A DNA stretch of 64,000 nt from Alkalihalobacillus sp. AL-G. Lineage in GTDB: Bacteria; Bacillota; Bacilli; Bacillales; Fictibacillaceae. The notes beneath the pieces are model-generated. The model was not told the origin of the DNA. It saw nothing but the letters and a program-made list of their open reading frames with translations, and searched no databases. The DNA lies in assembly GCF_030643805.1 (NCBI RefSeq), contig NZ_CP094656.1, forward strand, positions 1,860,001-1,924,000, read 5' to 3'. Shown here piece by piece: positions 18,150 to 28,400 of the stretch. Position numbers and translations under genes: made by a program. The stretch's first letter is position 1. Every line of letters begins with the position of its first letter.

Positions 18150-20191
18150 TGGAACAATTAACACAACCAGTTATAGAAGTGAAGGGTGTCGGTGAAGCAA
18201 GAGCTGAGGAATTGATTGAGCTAGGAATTCAATCAGTCGAAGATCTTTTGCTCTATTTTCCGTACCGATATGAAGATTTTAAAGTTAAGGAATTGACCGA
18301 ACTAAAACATGATGAAAAGGCTACACTAGAAGGGAAGGTTCACAGTGAGCCTTCTTTGCGTTTTTTTGGGCGCAAAAAATCAAGACTCACAGTCAAGGTT
18401 CTTGTGGGCCGGTATTTAATTACAGTGGTGTTTTTTAATCGTGCGTTTCTTAAAAAACAATTTTCAATTGGCCAACCAGTAACTGTAACAGGGAAATGGG
18501 ACCAGCATCGCATGACGTTAACGACCCAACACGTATCGTTTGGGCACCAAGAAAAATCGGAAACGATCGAACCGATTTATTCTGTCAAAGGAGAATGGAC
18601 AGTTAAACGGTTGAAGAAGGTCATTCATCAAGCATTGAACCAATACGCCGAATCAATTCAAGAAATTATACCGTACGAACTGAAAAGCCAGTATAAGCTT
18701 CTTGATCGTAAGGATGCCATTCGTTGGCTACATGGTCCGATCAGCCATCAGCACCTAAAACAAGCAAGAAGGTATTTCGTTTACGAGGAATTCCTTTTAT
18801 TTCAATTAAAAATGCAATGGTGGCGAAAGTTAGAGAAAGAAAAAACGGCCGGTGTGAAACGTGCATTTGATCAGGAGAAGGTTCATTCCTTTATCAAGTC
18901 ATTGCCTTTTCCACTTACTGGGGCTCAAAAGTGTGTAACGGATGAAATCCTCATCGATTTAGGCTCGCCGTATCGGATGAATAGGCTTTTACAAGGAGAT
19001 GTTGGATCAGGTAAAACCGTTGTCGCAGCAATCAGTATGTATGCTGCCGCAACGACAGGGTTGCAGTCCGCTTTAATGGTTCCGACTGAAATTCTTGCTG
19101 AGCAACATTATGACTCGCTTACACAGCTGTTTGCCAATTTTAATGTGTCAGTTGAATTATTAACAAGCTCTGTAAAAGGAAAGAAACGCAAAGAAGTTCT
19201 GGAGAGTGTTATGAGTGGTGAAGTCGATATTATCGTCGGAACACATGCACTTATCCAGGACGATGTCACTTTCAATGAACTAGCTCTCGTCATAACGGAT
19301 GAACAGCATAGATTCGGCGTGAACCAACGTAAAGTTCTACGTAAAAAAGGGATGAATCCAGATGTATTGTTCATGACTGCAACCCCGATTCCTAGAACAC
19401 TTGCGATATCTGCGTTTGGGGACATGGATGTTTCGACAATCGATGAAATGCCGGCAGGACGGAAACCGATTGAAACGTATTGGGCAAAGCACGATATGCT
19501 TGAGCGGGTTTTAGCATTTATCGAAAAAGAATTGAGCAAGGGGCGTCAAGCCTATGTCATTTGTCCGCTTATTGAGGAATCAGACAAACTTGACGTTCAA
19601 AACGCAATTGACGTCCATGCGCAGCTGCAGCACTTTTTCAATGGTTATCAGGTAGGGCTTATGCACGGTAGGCTTCAATCTGAGGAAAAGGAAGAGGTCA
19701 TGGCTAAGTTCAGCAAAAACAACATTCAGGTTCTTGTTTCAACGACTGTTGTAGAAGTTGGTGTGAACGTTCCGAATGCAACGGTTATGGCTGTGTATGA
19801 TGCAGAACGATTTGGTCTTGCTCAGCTTCATCAGCTGAGGGGGCGGGTTGGACGTGGTGAAGAACAATCCTACTGCATCTTAATTGCCGATCCGAAATCA
19901 GAGGTGGGTAAAGAACGGATGCAAATTATGACCGAAACCAATGACGGGTTTGAACTTTCTCAACGTGACCTCGAATTACGTGGACCTGGTGATTTTTTTG
20001 GAAAAAAACAAAGTGGATTGCCAGAATTCAAAGTGGCAGACCTTGTTCATGACTATCGTGCTCTTGAAGTTGCGAGGAGTGATGCAGCTAACCTGATCTA
20101 TTCCAAAACCTTTTGGGAGTCGGACCCATACAAAGGTTTACGGGATTGGTTACTGCTCCAGGTGAATCAATGGGATGATAAGCTGGATTGA
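18146..20191 (+). CDS. recG: ATP-dependent DNA helicase RecG
   Basis: Fork-reversing, branch-migrating superfamily 2 helicase. The N-terminal wedge/OB domain (GVGEARAEELIELGI, then LTVKVLVGRYLITVVFFNR) binds the junction. Walker A GDVGSGKT lies near 287 and Walker B DEQH near 385. Motifs FMTATPIPRTLA, QLRGRVGRGEEQSYC and the C-terminal GPGDFFGKKQSG follow. The 681-residue length is normal. ATG codons at 18146 and 18149 are both possible. Confidence 0.96.
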   Translation: MMEQLTQPVIEVKGVGEARAEELIELGIQSVEDLLLYFPYRYEDFKVKELTELKHDEKATLEGKVHSEPSLRFFGRKKSRLTVKVLVGRYLITVVFFNRAFLKKQFSIGQPVTVTGKWDQHRMTLTTQHVSFGHQEKSETIEPIYSVKGEWTVKRLKKVIHQALNQYAESIQEIIPYELKSQYKLLDRKDAIRWLHGPISHQHLKQARRYFVYEEFLLFQLKMQWWRKLEKEKTAGVKRAFDQEKVHSFIKSLPFPLTGAQKCVTDEILIDLGSPYRMNRLLQGDVGSGKTVVAAISMYAAATTGLQSALMVPTEILAEQHYDSLTQLFANFNVSVELLTSSVKGKKRKEVLESVMSGEVDIIVGTHALIQDDVTFNELALVITDEQHRFGVNQRKVLRKKGMNPDVLFMTATPIPRTLAISAFGDMDVSTIDEMPAGRKPIETYWAKHDMLERVLAFIEKELSKGRQAYVICPLIEESDKLDVQNAIDVHAQLQHFFNGYQVGLMHGRLQSEEKEEVMAKFSKNNIQVLVSTTVVEVGVNVPNATVMAVYDAERFGLAQLHQLRGRVGRGEEQSYCILIADPKSEVGKERMQIMTETNDGFELSQRDLELRGPGDFFGKKQSGLPEFKVADLVHDYRALEVARSDAANLIYSKTFWESDPYKGLRDWLLLQVNQWDDKLD

Positions 20192-20194
20192 CCG

Positions 20195-20244
20195 TTGAAA
20201 ACTAAAGTTAATCATTATATACTACTATTAGTACCTACTCATAA
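20195..20244 (+). promoter_or_regulatory. fapR promoter with FapR operator
   Basis: TTGAAA (20195-20200), a 17-base spacer and TATACT (20218-20223) form a sigma-A promoter. TTAGTACCTACTCATAA (20228-20244), over the expected start of transcription, matches the conserved FapR box that begins TTAGTACCTA. FapR bound here would block transcription until malonyl-CoA releases it, giving autoregulation of the lipid operon. Confidence 0.88.
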
Positions 20245-20264
20245 GAGTAAGAGATGGTGAAGCA

Positions 20265-20843
20265 ATGAAGCGAAACAAAAAAGAACGACAACAATTTTTA
20301 AAAGAAACGATTTCAGGGAACCCATTCATTACGGATGAAGATTTAGCTGATCAATTTCAGGTTAGCGTTCAAACCATCCGATTAGACCGACTAGAGCTTT
20401 CGATTCCTGAGTTACGGGAACGAATCAAACATGTCGCACAACAACAATTGGATGAAGTAAAGGCTCTTTCCATCGAGGATGTAATCGGAGAAATCATTGA
20501 TTTACAATTGGATGAGTCTGCAATCTCGATCCTGGATATAAAAAAGGAGCATGTATTTTCGAGGCACAATATTGCTAGAGGTCATCACTTGTTTGCACAG
20601 GCGAATTCACTTGCTGTTGCCATCATCAATGATGAGATGGCATTAACGGATAAGTCAAGTTTACGTTTTACACGTCAAGTTAAGGTCGGTGAACGTGTCG
20701 TCGCAAAAGCGAATGTTATTGAACATCAGAAAGAACGAACCATTGTAGAAGTGAGAAGCTTTGTTGAAAAAGAGCTTGTTTTTGAAGGTATTTTTACAAT
20801 GTTTCGTACGAACAAAGCAATAAAGAAAGGACGTTCTAGATGA
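20265..20843 (+). CDS. fapR: Fatty acid and phospholipid synthesis repressor FapR
   Basis: Transcriptional repressor of the fap regulon, released from DNA by malonyl-CoA. The N-terminal helix-turn-helix is [20 protein letters not shown] (about 25-44). The C-terminal hotdog-fold effector domain (about 75-190) includes [18 protein letters not shown]. The 192-residue length is typical. It is followed with a 4-base overlap by plsX and carries its own operator upstream. Confidence 0.95.
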   Translation: MKRNKKERQQFLKETISGNPFITDEDLADQFQVSVQTIRLDRLELSIPELRERIKHVAQQQLDEVKALSIEDVIGEIIDLQLDESAISILDIKKEHVFSRHNIARGHHLFAQANSLAVAIINDEMALTDKSSLRFTRQVKVGERVVAKANVIEHQKERTIVEVRSFVEKELVFEGIFTMFRTNKAIKKGRSR

Positions 20844-21844
20844 GAATTGCCATAGATGCGATGGGGGGAGATCATGCGCCTGAACAGATCGTCCTCGGTG
20901 CAGAAATTGCTGTTAAGGAATTTTCCGACCTCGAAATTGTTCTTGTCGGTGATGAAAATCAAATAAAACCGATATTAACAACTAATGAGCGGATTTCAAT
21001 CTTACATACTGAAGAAAAAATAACGAGTGAGGATGAACCGGTAAGAGCGGTTCGCCGAAAGAAAAGTTCGTCGATGGTCCTCACCGCAAACGAAGTGAAG
21101 GAAGGGCGTGCGGATGCTTGTATCTCTGCAGGTAATACAGGGGCGCTGATGGCAACTGGATTGCTCCATATTGGGAGGATCAAAGGAATCGATCGGCCAG
21201 CCCTTTCACCAACATTGCCTACGTTAGACGGAAAAGGTTTCGTACTTCTTGATGTTGGTTCAAATATGGATGCCAAACCAGAGCATCTTGTTCAATATGC
21301 ATTTATGGCTAGTGTATATAGCGAAAAAGTACGAGGAATCGCTAAGCCACGAGTGGGATTGCTGAATGTTGGCTCAGAGCCTGGTAAGGGGAATGAGCTT
21401 TCCAAGCAAGCGTTTCAACTGCTTGAAGGGCATCAGCAGTTTCACTTTGTTGGAAATGTGGAACCAAGAGACCTCTTGGATGGTCCTGCGGATGTAGTCG
21501 TCTGCGATGGTTTTTCAGGTAATCTCGTGCTAAAGACAATTGAAGGAACGGCATTATCCCTTTTTTCAATGATAAAAGAACAATTGATGAGCTCGATAAA
21601 AAGTAAGCTGTCTGCTGCGGTGTTGAAGCCGCAATTTAAAGCGGTTAAACGAAAGCTTGATTATAGTGAATATGGTGGTGCAGCACTTTTCGGACTTCGT
21701 GCCCCGGTTGTCAAAGCACACGGGTCTTCGAACGCTAATGCACTTTACAATGCGATCCGTCAGGCAAGACATATGGTAGAACATAAAATGGTCAAAATCA
21801 TACAAGAAGAAGTTGTAGAACAATCGAATGAAGAGGAGCGATAA
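20840..21844 (+). CDS. plsX: Phosphate acyltransferase PlsX
   Basis: Makes acyl-phosphate from acyl-ACP, the acyl donor for PlsY in phosphatidic acid synthesis; it is peripheral at the membrane. The N-terminus [20 protein letters not shown] and the motifs [10 protein letters not shown] and [13 protein letters not shown] are characteristic. The length is 334 residues. It overlaps fapR by 4 bases and precedes fabD by 1 base, within the FapR operon. Confidence 0.96.
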   Translation: MRIAIDAMGGDHAPEQIVLGAEIAVKEFSDLEIVLVGDENQIKPILTTNERISILHTEEKITSEDEPVRAVRRKKSSSMVLTANEVKEGRADACISAGNTGALMATGLLHIGRIKGIDRPALSPTLPTLDGKGFVLLDVGSNMDAKPEHLVQYAFMASVYSEKVRGIAKPRVGLLNVGSEPGKGNELSKQAFQLLEGHQQFHFVGNVEPRDLLDGPADVVVCDGFSGNLVLKTIEGTALSLFSMIKEQLMSSIKSKLSAAVLKPQFKAVKRKLDYSEYGGAALFGLRAPVVKAHGSSNANALYNAIRQARHMVEHKMVKIIQEEVVEQSNEEER

Positions 21845-21845
21845 C

Positions 21846-22787
21846 GTGGGGAAAATTGCGTTTTTATTTCCAGGTCAAGGATCTCAACAGGTCGGGATGG
21901 GACAAGATTTCAAAGAAAGTAACGAACAATCTGCACAGGTATTCAGCCTAGCTGATGAACGTCTTGAATACTCTCTTTCGGACATCATTGCAAATGGGCC
22001 TGTTGAGGAATTGACGAGAACAGAAAACACACAACCAGCTTTGTTAACGACAAGTATTGCGATTTTAGAGGCCTTGAAAGAATACGATATTCAACCCGAT
22101 TATACGGCAGGACACAGCTTGGGTGAATATTCAGCTTTGGTAGCTTCAGAGGCAATGAGGTTCGAGGATGCTGTATACGCTGTCCATCAAAGAGGAATGT
22201 TTATGGAAGAGGCGGTACCGGCAGGAATCGGGGCAATGTCAGCGGTTCTCGGTATGGACCAGGATGTTCTCGAAAAGATTACAACTCGTGTGACCTCATC
22301 TGGGGACTCGGTTCAGCTTGCTAATTTGAATTGTCCTGGGCAAGTCGTCATCTCAGGTTCAAAGGAAGGTGTTGAAAAAGCATCTGAGCTTGCAAAATCT
22401 GAAGGCGCAAAGCGGATCATCCCTTTGCAGGTTAGCGGACCGTTCCACTCTGAGTTGATGAAGCCCGCAGCTGAGAAAATGGAAACGATTCTTGATAAGC
22501 TTTCGATTATAGATGCTAAAGTACCGGTAATTGCAAATGTTACTGCAAAGCCTATTGAGAAAACTGGTGAGATTCGAGCGAAACTCATTGAACAAATCTA
22601 TTCTCCTGTTCGATGGGAAGAAACGATCCGTTATTTATTGGATCAAGACGTTGACACATTCATTGAAATCGGACCAGGGAAAGTACTTTCGGGTCTCGTG
22701 AAAAAAATACACCGACGTGCAAAGACGCTCGCTATTTCAAATCCGGATTCATTGAAAGAAGCTGTACAGAAACTTAAGGAGGTATAA
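21846..22787 (+). CDS. fabD: Malonyl-CoA:ACP transacylase
   Basis: Loads malonyl groups from CoA onto acyl carrier protein for fatty acid elongation. The N-terminus [20 protein letters not shown] and the nucleophile elbow [10 protein letters not shown] (Ser near 90) are present, with catalytic His in [10 protein letters not shown] chose the GTG at 21846 because it gives the family N-terminus and follows GAGGAG by 7 bases. An ATG at 21828 inside plsX would add six unrelated residues. Confidence 0.94.
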   Translation: MGKIAFLFPGQGSQQVGMGQDFKESNEQSAQVFSLADERLEYSLSDIIANGPVEELTRTENTQPALLTTSIAILEALKEYDIQPDYTAGHSLGEYSALVASEAMRFEDAVYAVHQRGMFMEEAVPAGIGAMSAVLGMDQDVLEKITTRVTSSGDSVQLANLNCPGQVVISGSKEGVEKASELAKSEGAKRIIPLQVSGPFHSELMKPAAEKMETILDKLSIIDAKVPVIANVTAKPIEKTGEIRAKLIEQIYSPVRWEETIRYLLDQDVDTFIEIGPGKVLSGLVKKIHRRAKTLAISNPDSLKEAVQKLKEV

Positions 22788-22791
22788 TGCT

Positions 22792-23532
22792 ATGCTTACA
22801 GGTAAATCTGCGTTAGTGACTGGTGCATCAAGGGGTATTGGACGTGCGATTGCAATTGAACTTGCTCGACAAGGTGCTTCAGTTGCCGTAAACTATTCTG
22901 GTAGCGAAGCGAGAGCAAGACAAGTCGTTGAAGAAATTCACGAGAACGGCGGAAAAGCAATTGCAATCCAGGCTAACGTTGCTAAATTGGATTCAGTTAC
23001 TTCGATGGTGAAAGAAGTCACAACAACGTTCGGTTCCTTGGACATTCTTGTCAATAATGCAGGGATTACGCGGGACAATCTGCTGATGAGAATGAAAGAA
23101 GAGGAATGGGACGAAGTTATTAACACAAACCTTAAAGGAGTGTTTAACTGTACGAAAGCGGTCACTCGTACCATGATGAAGCAGCGTTCAGGTAGGATTA
23201 TCAATATTGCCTCAATTGTAGGAGTTTCAGGTAATCCAGGGCAAGCGAATTATGTAGCCTCCAAGGCCGGAGTTATCGGGTTGACGAAAACAACAGCTAA
23301 AGAACTTTCTAGTAGAGGGATTACAGTCAATGCTGTTGCGCCTGGTTTTATCGAAACCGATATGACCGATGCTCTCGATAAGGATGTTAAAGATGAAATG
23401 CTTAAGCAAATTCCACTTGCCCGTCTTGGTCGTCCAGAAGATATCGCATCTGCAGTTAAGTTTTTAGCAGGTGATGAGAGCAGCTATATAACCGGACAAA
23501 CGCTGCATATAGATGGCGGCATGGTAATGTAG
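22792..23532 (+). CDS. fabG: 3-oxoacyl-ACP reductase
   Basis: NADPH-dependent short-chain dehydrogenase that reduces beta-ketoacyl-ACP. [10 protein letters not shown] is the cofactor loop and NNAG the structural motif. The catalytic triad is the Ser in NIASIVG with the YVASK Tyr/Lys near 154-158. The 246 residues end [22 protein letters not shown] precedes the start. It follows fabD by 4 bases; the next gene, acpP, is separated by a repeat. Confidence 0.96.
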   Translation: MLTGKSALVTGASRGIGRAIAIELARQGASVAVNYSGSEARARQVVEEIHENGGKAIAIQANVAKLDSVTSMVKEVTTTFGSLDILVNNAGITRDNLLMRMKEEEWDEVINTNLKGVFNCTKAVTRTMMKQRSGRIINIASIVGVSGNPGQANYVASKAGVIGLTKTTAKELSSRGITVNAVAPGFIETDMTDALDKDVKDEMLKQIPLARLGRPEDIASAVKFLAGDESSYITGQTLHIDGGMVM

Positions 23533-23549
23533 GGCTGACATTATATTTA

Positions 23550-23665
23550 TTGTCTAGCTGCATCACACAGCCCCGCGGGTCACTTCAGACCCTTGAGGCG
23601 GTATCGGCCTTCTCGGTGGTCTTCTAGTGTCTTTCGGAGTAACCAAGGTGATTTCGTTTTTCTAT
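23550..23665 (+). repeat. Dispersed palindromic repeat, TGTCTAGCT family
   Basis: It begins TTGTCTAGCTGCA and ends near TTTCGTTTTTCT, with CTCGGTGGTC inside. The same start, CTCGGTGGTC and TTACGCTTTTCTTT end recur at 33179-33481. It lies between fabG and acpP, so the FapR operon carries it as an internal spacer. Confidence 0.55.
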
Positions 23666-23721
23666 TTGATTTACGAGGTAATCATCATCCATTATAATAA
23701 CTTGAGAGGAGGTGAACGGAC

Positions 23722-23955
23722 GTGGCAGAAATTCAAGAGCGAATCACAAAAATCATTGTTGACCGTTTAGGTGTTGATGAGGAAGAAGTGAAAGTTGAAG
23801 CTTCTTTTAAAGAGGATCTCGGTGCGGACTCACTTGATGTTGTTGAGCTTGTTATGGAGCTTGAAGACGAGTTTGATATGGAGATTTCTGATGAAGATGC
23901 AGAAAAAATTTCTACTGTTGGCGATGTGTTGAATTACATAAAGAGCCATCAATAG
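23722..23955 (+). CDS. acpP: Acyl carrier protein
   Basis: A 77-residue acidic helical protein that carries growing acyl chains on 4'-phosphopantetheine attached to the Ser in [16 protein letters not shown] (Ser near 37). The start is GTG at 23722 after GGAGGTGAAC. It lies 189 bases after fabG, separated by a dispersed repeat, and is followed by a long branched terminator before rnc. Confidence 0.97.
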   Translation: MAEIQERITKIIVDRLGVDEEEVKVEASFKEDLGADSLDVVELVMELEDEFDMEISDEDAEKISTVGDVLNYIKSHQ

Positions 23956-23967
23956 ATTTTTAACGAA

Positions 23968-24080
23968 GAGGCTGATTCTCTGGGACTCGGATACTTTCCG
24001 AATGTTAAAGCAGCATTTATAATGCATGCAAATGCTATAAACGAGGCACTACTACCCGGTATCGAGTCAGCCTCTTTTTT
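23968..24080 (+). terminator. Multi-branched intrinsic terminator after acpP
   Basis: GAGGCTGATTC (23968-23978) pairs with GAGTCAGCCTC (24064-24074), followed by TTTTTT. The 85-base loop contains CGGA-TCCG and AGCATTT-AAATGCT hairpins, so the whole is a multi-arm structure. The outer AACGAA/TTCGTT extends the stem beyond the T run. The closing stem resembles those after rpoZ and sucD. Confidence 0.8.
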
Positions 24081-24088
24081 ATTCGTTA

Positions 24089-24202
24089 AGAAAGTATGAA
24101 AATACTTTCTATAGTATAAGCGCAACTAGGGCGATTGCCTGCGGGGCCTTTAGGTCATCCTTTAGGGCTAAGGCTTGGCGCTAGCCAAGTTTTCTTTATA
24201 CG
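24089..24202 (+). repeat. Hairpin plus dispersed repeat (CCTTTAGGTCAT family)
   Basis: A perfect hairpin AGAAAGTAT-GAAA-ATACTTTCT (24089-24110) precedes a repeat with GTATAAGCGCAACTAGG, CCTTTAGGTCATCCTTTAGG and the palindrome CTTGGCGCTAGCCAAG, ending TTTTCTTTATAC. Related copies lie at 33395-33450 and 52403-52498. It sits 40 bases before rnc. Confidence 0.6.
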
Positions 24203-24242
24203 ATAAAAGTAATCTCAGTATTACAGGAATCTGGAGGTCATT

Positions 24243-25001
24243 ATGCCTAACCGCACATCATCAAAGAAATATACAAGATCAAAACGAAGACCTTTAACGT
24301 TTGATGAGCTATCCGCTCGATTTCAAACCTTTCAAAACTCCATGAATATCCGTTTTAAACAGGAAAAACTGCTTTTTCAGGCTTTCACTCATTCTTCTTA
24401 TGTGAATGAGCATCGTAAACGTCCAAGTGAGGATAACGAGCGCCTTGAGTTTTTAGGAGATGCAGTACTCGAACTGACAATCTCTCAATATCTTTATAAA
24501 AAGTTTACAACCATGTCTGAGGGTGAACTGACAAAATTACGGGCTGCGATTGTTTGTGAACCATCGCTCGTAACGTTTGCACATCTTCTCGACTTTGGTG
24601 AGCTTGTTCTTTTAGGTAAAGGGGAAGAAAATACTGGTGGCCGAACTCGCCCAGCTCTCCTGGCTGATGTTTTTGAAGCGTTCATCGGAGCCCTTTATCT
24701 TGATCAAGGAATCGAAGCTGTGGAAGGCTTTTTAGAGCGCTTTGTCTATCCGAAAATAAATGAAGGTGCTTTTTCCCATGTGATGGATTATAAAAGTCAG
24801 TTGCAGGAATATATTCAACGCGAAAATCATGGATTATTGGAATATAGGATTGCCCAGGAAACCGGTCCTGCACACAATCGGCAGTTTACTTCTGAGGTAT
24901 ATTTGAACAATCAAAGACTCGGAGTCGGACACGGTCGTTCTAAAAAGGAGGCTGAACAGCATGCCGCGCAAGAGGCATTGCAGGTGATTACAAAACAGTG
25001 A
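24243..25001 (+). CDS. rnc: Ribonuclease III
   Basis: Double-strand-specific endoribonuclease for rRNA processing and RNA turnover. The catalytic signature [20 protein letters not shown] lies near 65-84, with a second acidic site in [14 protein letters not shown]. The C-terminal double-stranded-RNA-binding domain (about 178-248) includes [10 protein letters not shown] and [16 protein letters not shown]. The 252-residue length is usual. smc follows in B. subtilis; here a minus-strand gene lies between. Confidence 0.96.
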   Translation: MPNRTSSKKYTRSKRRPLTFDELSARFQTFQNSMNIRFKQEKLLFQAFTHSSYVNEHRKRPSEDNERLEFLGDAVLELTISQYLYKKFTTMSEGELTKLRAAIVCEPSLVTFAHLLDFGELVLLGKGEENTGGRTRPALLADVFEAFIGALYLDQGIEAVEGFLERFVYPKINEGAFSHVMDYKSQLQEYIQRENHGLLEYRIAQETGPAHNRQFTSEVYLNNQRLGVGHGRSKKEAEQHAAQEALQVITKQ

Positions 25002-25063
25002 TAAAATTTGATATGTTTTAAAGTAATCGATGTTGTTTCTAGATTACATAAAGGGACATTCAA

Positions 25064-25108
25064 AAACGACCGTATTCTCACTTCGTATGTGTGAGAACAC
25101 GGTCGTTT
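25064..25108. terminator. Bidirectional terminator between rnc and the DUF1128 gene
   Basis: AAACGACCGT (25064-25073) pairs with ACGGTCGTTT (25099-25108), with inner arms TTCTCAC and GTGAGAA. It can serve the two convergent genes. Confidence 0.8.
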
Positions 25109-25121
25109 GTGTGTGGCGTGA

Positions 25122-25346
25122 TTATTTTTTACGAAGATCACTAAGCTCTTGAATGATTCCTTCTGTTTCACGTACGCTGAAGTGATTCTTTTTCATTACA
25201 TAGGCGTGGAGATCTTTAAGATCATCATATTGTTCAATATCATAATCCTCTGGTTTCATTACACCACTATTTACAACCTGCATTTGCTTTTGCATTTGTT
25301 CAAGCATGAATGCTACGTTTTCACCACTTTTTACACTTAAATCCAT
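25122..25346 (-). CDS. UPF0435 / DUF1128 family protein (YfkK-like)
   Basis: A 74-residue charged protein. The segment MLEQMQKQMQVVNSGVMKPE followed by YDDLKDLHAYVMKKNHFS and a final QELSDLRKK matches the DUF1128 (UPF0435) pattern of B. subtilis YfkK. The function is unknown. GGGAGG lies 8 bases before the ATG on the minus strand. It is convergent with rnc and divergent from smc, splitting a pair that is adjacent in B. subtilis. Confidence 0.8.
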   Translation of the reverse strand: MDLSVKSGENVAFMLEQMQKQMQVVNSGVMKPEDYDIEQYDDLKDLHAYVMKKNHFSVRETEGIIQELSDLRKK

Positions 25347-25381
25347 AGTAATCCTCCCTTGACTAAAAATATCTCGCTATC

Positions 25382-25390
25382 ATTGTAGCA
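25382..25390 (-). promoter_or_regulatory. Extended -10 promoter for the DUF1128 gene
   Basis: On the minus strand TGCTACAAT (TG extension plus TACAAT) lies 36 bases before the start codon. No good -35 is visible, as expected for an extended -10 element. Confidence 0.45.
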
Positions 25391-25487
25391 TGAAACGACA
25401 TTTATGCGGAAATTTGCCGGTGTTCTTCTGCAGACTTCACGTTTGTGATAAAATATATGAGTTGAAACTTGTGAAGGGGGATTCAGA

Positions 25488-28400
25488 ATGTTCCTCAAAC
25501 GTTTAGATGTTGTTGGATTTAAATCGTTTGCTGAGCGGATCGGAATTGAATTTGTTCCGGGTGTGACAGCTGTTGTCGGACCGAATGGCAGTGGTAAAAG
25601 TAATATTTCAGATTCTGTTCGTTGGGTGCTTGGTGAACAATCCGCTAAATCACTGCGCGGATCAAAAATGGAGGATATCATTTTTGCAGGCAGTGATTCA
25701 CGTAAACCACTGAATGTTGCAGAAGTAACTCTAACATTAGATAACGAAGATCAGCATATACCAATCGAATATAATGAAATCAGTATCACTCGACGTGTCT
25801 ATCGTTCTGGTGATAGTGAATACTTGATCAATAAACAACAATGTCGTCTTAAAGACATTATCGATCTTTTTATGGATTCAGGTCTTGGTAGAGAAGCGTA
25901 TTCGATCATTGGTCAGGGTAAGGTAGAGGAAATCCTGAGCAGCAAGCCTGAAGACCGAAGGAGAATTTTTGAGGAAGCAGCCGGTGTCTTAAAGTACAAG
26001 ACAAGAAAATTAAAAGCCGAGCAAAAGCTGAAGGAAACAGAAGAAAACCTGAACAGGGTAGAGGACATCCTGTATGAACTCGAGGACCAGGTTGAACCTC
26101 TTAAAATACAAGCATCGATTGCACGTGACTTCCTAGATAAAAAGGCTGAGCTTGAAATAATCGAGTCAGCGCTGCTTGTGCATGAAATTGAAGAATTACA
26201 TAGCGAATGGGAAACAAAAACAAATGAATTGAATCGATTTAAAGACGACGAATTAAAGCTGCAAACTGACATAAATACAAAAGGTGCAACAATTACAAAA
26301 ATCAGGGATGAGCTTGCTGCGCTCGATGAATCGATCGACGAGCTTCAAGATGTACTACTCACAGTAAGTGAAGAGCTTGAAAAGTTTGAAGGTAAGCGGG
26401 AGGTCATGCGTGAGCGTAAAAAGAACTACCATCAAAATAAAGAACAGCTGACAGAGCGGATTCAAAAGGATAAAGAGAAAAAACGAGCACTTTTGGAGAA
26501 GCTAGAAGTTGAAGAAAAGCTGTTGCAAGAGCGTGAAAAAACGATGGATCGTGTTCAGAAACAGCTGATGGAGAAAGAAAGCCAGCTTGAGCTCATTGAT
26601 AAGAACATTGAGGAAGAATTAGAACAATTGAAAAGTGAATATTTCGACTGTCTTAACGAACAAGCATCGATTAAAAACGAGTTGAGATATCTTACTGAAC
26701 AACTTAACCAGCAATCGAATAAATCGATTCAGCTCGATGCCCGTAACGAACAATATATTATTCAACGGCAAACCATATTTGATCGGAAAACAAGTTTGGA
26801 AGCGAAGCTTAGCTACGTACGAGAGGAGCTTGAAAACCAAGTAAATTCGTTTATGCAATTAAAAAAAGAAATTGAGAATGATGAAGTGAAGTTTGCAGAC
26901 CGTGAATCTAAGCTTTATAAGGCTTATCAATTTATCCAACAATTCCGTTCGAAAAAGGAAATGCTTGAAGAAATGCAAGATGATTACAGTGGGTTTTTTC
27001 AAGGGGTTCGAGAAATATTAAAAGAACGAAATAAAAAGCTTACCGGTATTGAAGGTGCCGTAGCAGAATTGATCTCGGTTGACAAAGAGCATGAGGCTGC
27101 GATTGAAACGGCACTAGGAGCAGCAACCCAAAACATTGTTGTCCAGACAGATGAGCACGCACGCTCAGCAATCAAATTTTTAAAACAGACACGATTAGGA
27201 CGGGCTACATTTCTTCCGATTTCCGTAATAAAAAGCAGGAAACTATCTCCTCATGACGAGCAGAAAATCAGTCAGCACCCTTCATACATGGGAATCGCAT
27301 CGAGCCTGATAAACTTCGATGCTCGTTATGGAAATGTAATTGAAAATTTACTCGGGAATGTTGTTATTTCTAAAGATTTGGAAGGCGCAAACGCACTAGC
27401 ACGCCTATTGAACCACCGAACTCGGATTGTAACGCTTCAAGGAGACGTTGTGAATCCCGGCGGATCGATGACAGGCGGAAGTGTAAAGCAAAAAAACACT
27501 TCTCTTTTATCCCGGCAGCGAGAGCTTGAATCTCTTACGGAAAAGCTCATTGAAATGGAAGAACAGACGAACAGGTTAGAAAAAGAGGTTCGAGAGGGAA
27601 AGGAATCGTTAAAGCTTAAAAAGGATCAACTTGAACAATTACGGACAAGCGGTGAAAAGGTTCGTCTCCAGGAACAACAATTCAAAGGCGAATTTCGTGA
27701 GATTGAACTCGAAGAAAGGAATATCAATGAACACCTTTCTCTTTACGATCGTGAAAAAGGAACGTATGATTCTGAAAAAACATCGACTGAGAACCGTCTG
27801 TCTACCTTAAAAGATAATTTGAAACAATCGGAATCGAAAGCGAAAGAGCTTGAAGAGCAGGTTGAACGCTTGACCTATCAAAAGAAGAACCAGCAAACTT
27901 CCAAAGAAGATTTAAAGGAAGAAATCACTTCATTGAAGGTTAGTTTTGCGCAGTCAGAACAACAATTTTCAAATACAAAAGAGACTGTGGAAAGGTTAAG
28001 GTCGGAAACAAATGAGACGGTTAAACTCATCGAGGAAGCAGAAGAGGAATTTTGGTTACTGGAAGAAGCCGTAAATACGAGTGCATCGGATGAGGAATCT
28101 CTAGATCAAACGATTATCCGCCTCCGAAAAGATAAAGACGCTACAGTCCAATTGATTGGTGAGCGACGGAAGGAACGATCTGGGCGACAGAAAGAAACAG
28201 AGGATCATGAGATTGAATTAAAAGAAATCCAGCGTCAATATAAGCAAATGACTGACGCAATCCATCACGAAGAGGTCCGATTGAATCGTCTCGATGTTGA
28301 GCTCGAAAACCGTCTTAACCATCTTCGTGAGGAATACCAGCTCTCATATGAACGCGCGAAAGAAAAGTATACGTTGACGATGCCGGCAGATGAAGCACGA

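Noticed and set aside
25440-25487. Possible sigma-A promoter just before smc
   Set aside because: TAAAAT is present but no acceptable -35 at the right distance.
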